Both the position numbers and the translations under genes were made by a program. Positions 5,395 to 5,476 of a stretch of DNA of 5,476 nt are shown in pieces. Below the pieces are notes generated by a model. It was given only the letters and a program-made list of their open reading frames with translations. It made no database searches and was not told the DNA's origin. The DNA comes from an uncultured Prevotella sp. (GTDB lineage Bacteria > Bacteroidota > Bacteroidia > Bacteroidales > Bacteroidaceae), in contig URQS01000099.1 in assembly GCA_900550035.1 (NCBI GenBank), forward strand, positions 1 through 5,476. Direction: 5' to 3'. Each line of letters starts with the position of its first letter. Position 1 is the first letter of the stretch.

Positions 5395-5476
5395 AGACGA
5401 GGAGATATACGATATTATATTTAATTATATAAGTAAGTGATCTAAATTATTTATATATATCAGTACTAATATGGTT
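5395..5476. other. AT-rich sequence after rfbD to the window edge
   Basis: These 82 bp are strongly AT-rich and contain no complete gene, no TAnnTTTG promoter and no terminator I can support. An ATG at 5471-5473 could open the next gene, but only two codons are visible, so no call is made. A continuing polysaccharide gene would be unsurprising. Confidence 0.5.

Overview
The window looks like a chromosomal segment of a Bacteroidota species, most likely order Bacteroidales and plausibly a Prevotella-like genus. Four things point there. Promoter elements match the Bacteroidota form (TTTG, about 20 bp, then TAnnTTTG). No gene start has a Shine-Dalgarno sequence. The first gene encodes a helix-hairpin-helix/outer-membrane-barrel protein of a type I associate with Bacteroidales. 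The left edge resembles a Bacteroidales rRNA-operon leader. The genus is an inference.

Layout. Positions 1-156 (minus strand) hold a strong promoter and a leader with a boxA-like element, probably the start of a 16S rRNA operon whose mature rRNA lies off the left edge. Diverging from it is a 680-codon gene (399-2441, plus) for an exported protein with a degenerate ComEA-like HhH segment followed by a probable outer-membrane beta-barrel. A 439-bp convergent gap (2442-2880) has no credible gene. It carries a long imperfect hairpin and a perfect 15-bp bidirectional terminator whose arms can pair in alternative ways. A minus-strand secreted alpha/beta-hydrolase gene follows (2881-3719). It is split by an apparent one-base deletion near 3457, although its catalytic triad is intact across the two frames. 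Diverging from it is a plus-strand pair, rfbC (3841-4410) and rfbD (4512-5378).

How the genes work together. RfbC (RmlC) and RfbD (RmlD) are consecutive enzymes, the 3,5-epimerase and the 4-reductase, making dTDP-L-rhamnose for surface polysaccharide. Their partners RfbA and RfbB are not in the window. The hydrolase and the HhH-barrel protein have no clear link to this pathway.

The least explained features are non-coding: a GTTGAC-based repeat that starts at or just after the stop codon of both rfbC and rfbD (16 of 18 bases shared), and the hairpin cluster at 2565-2676.
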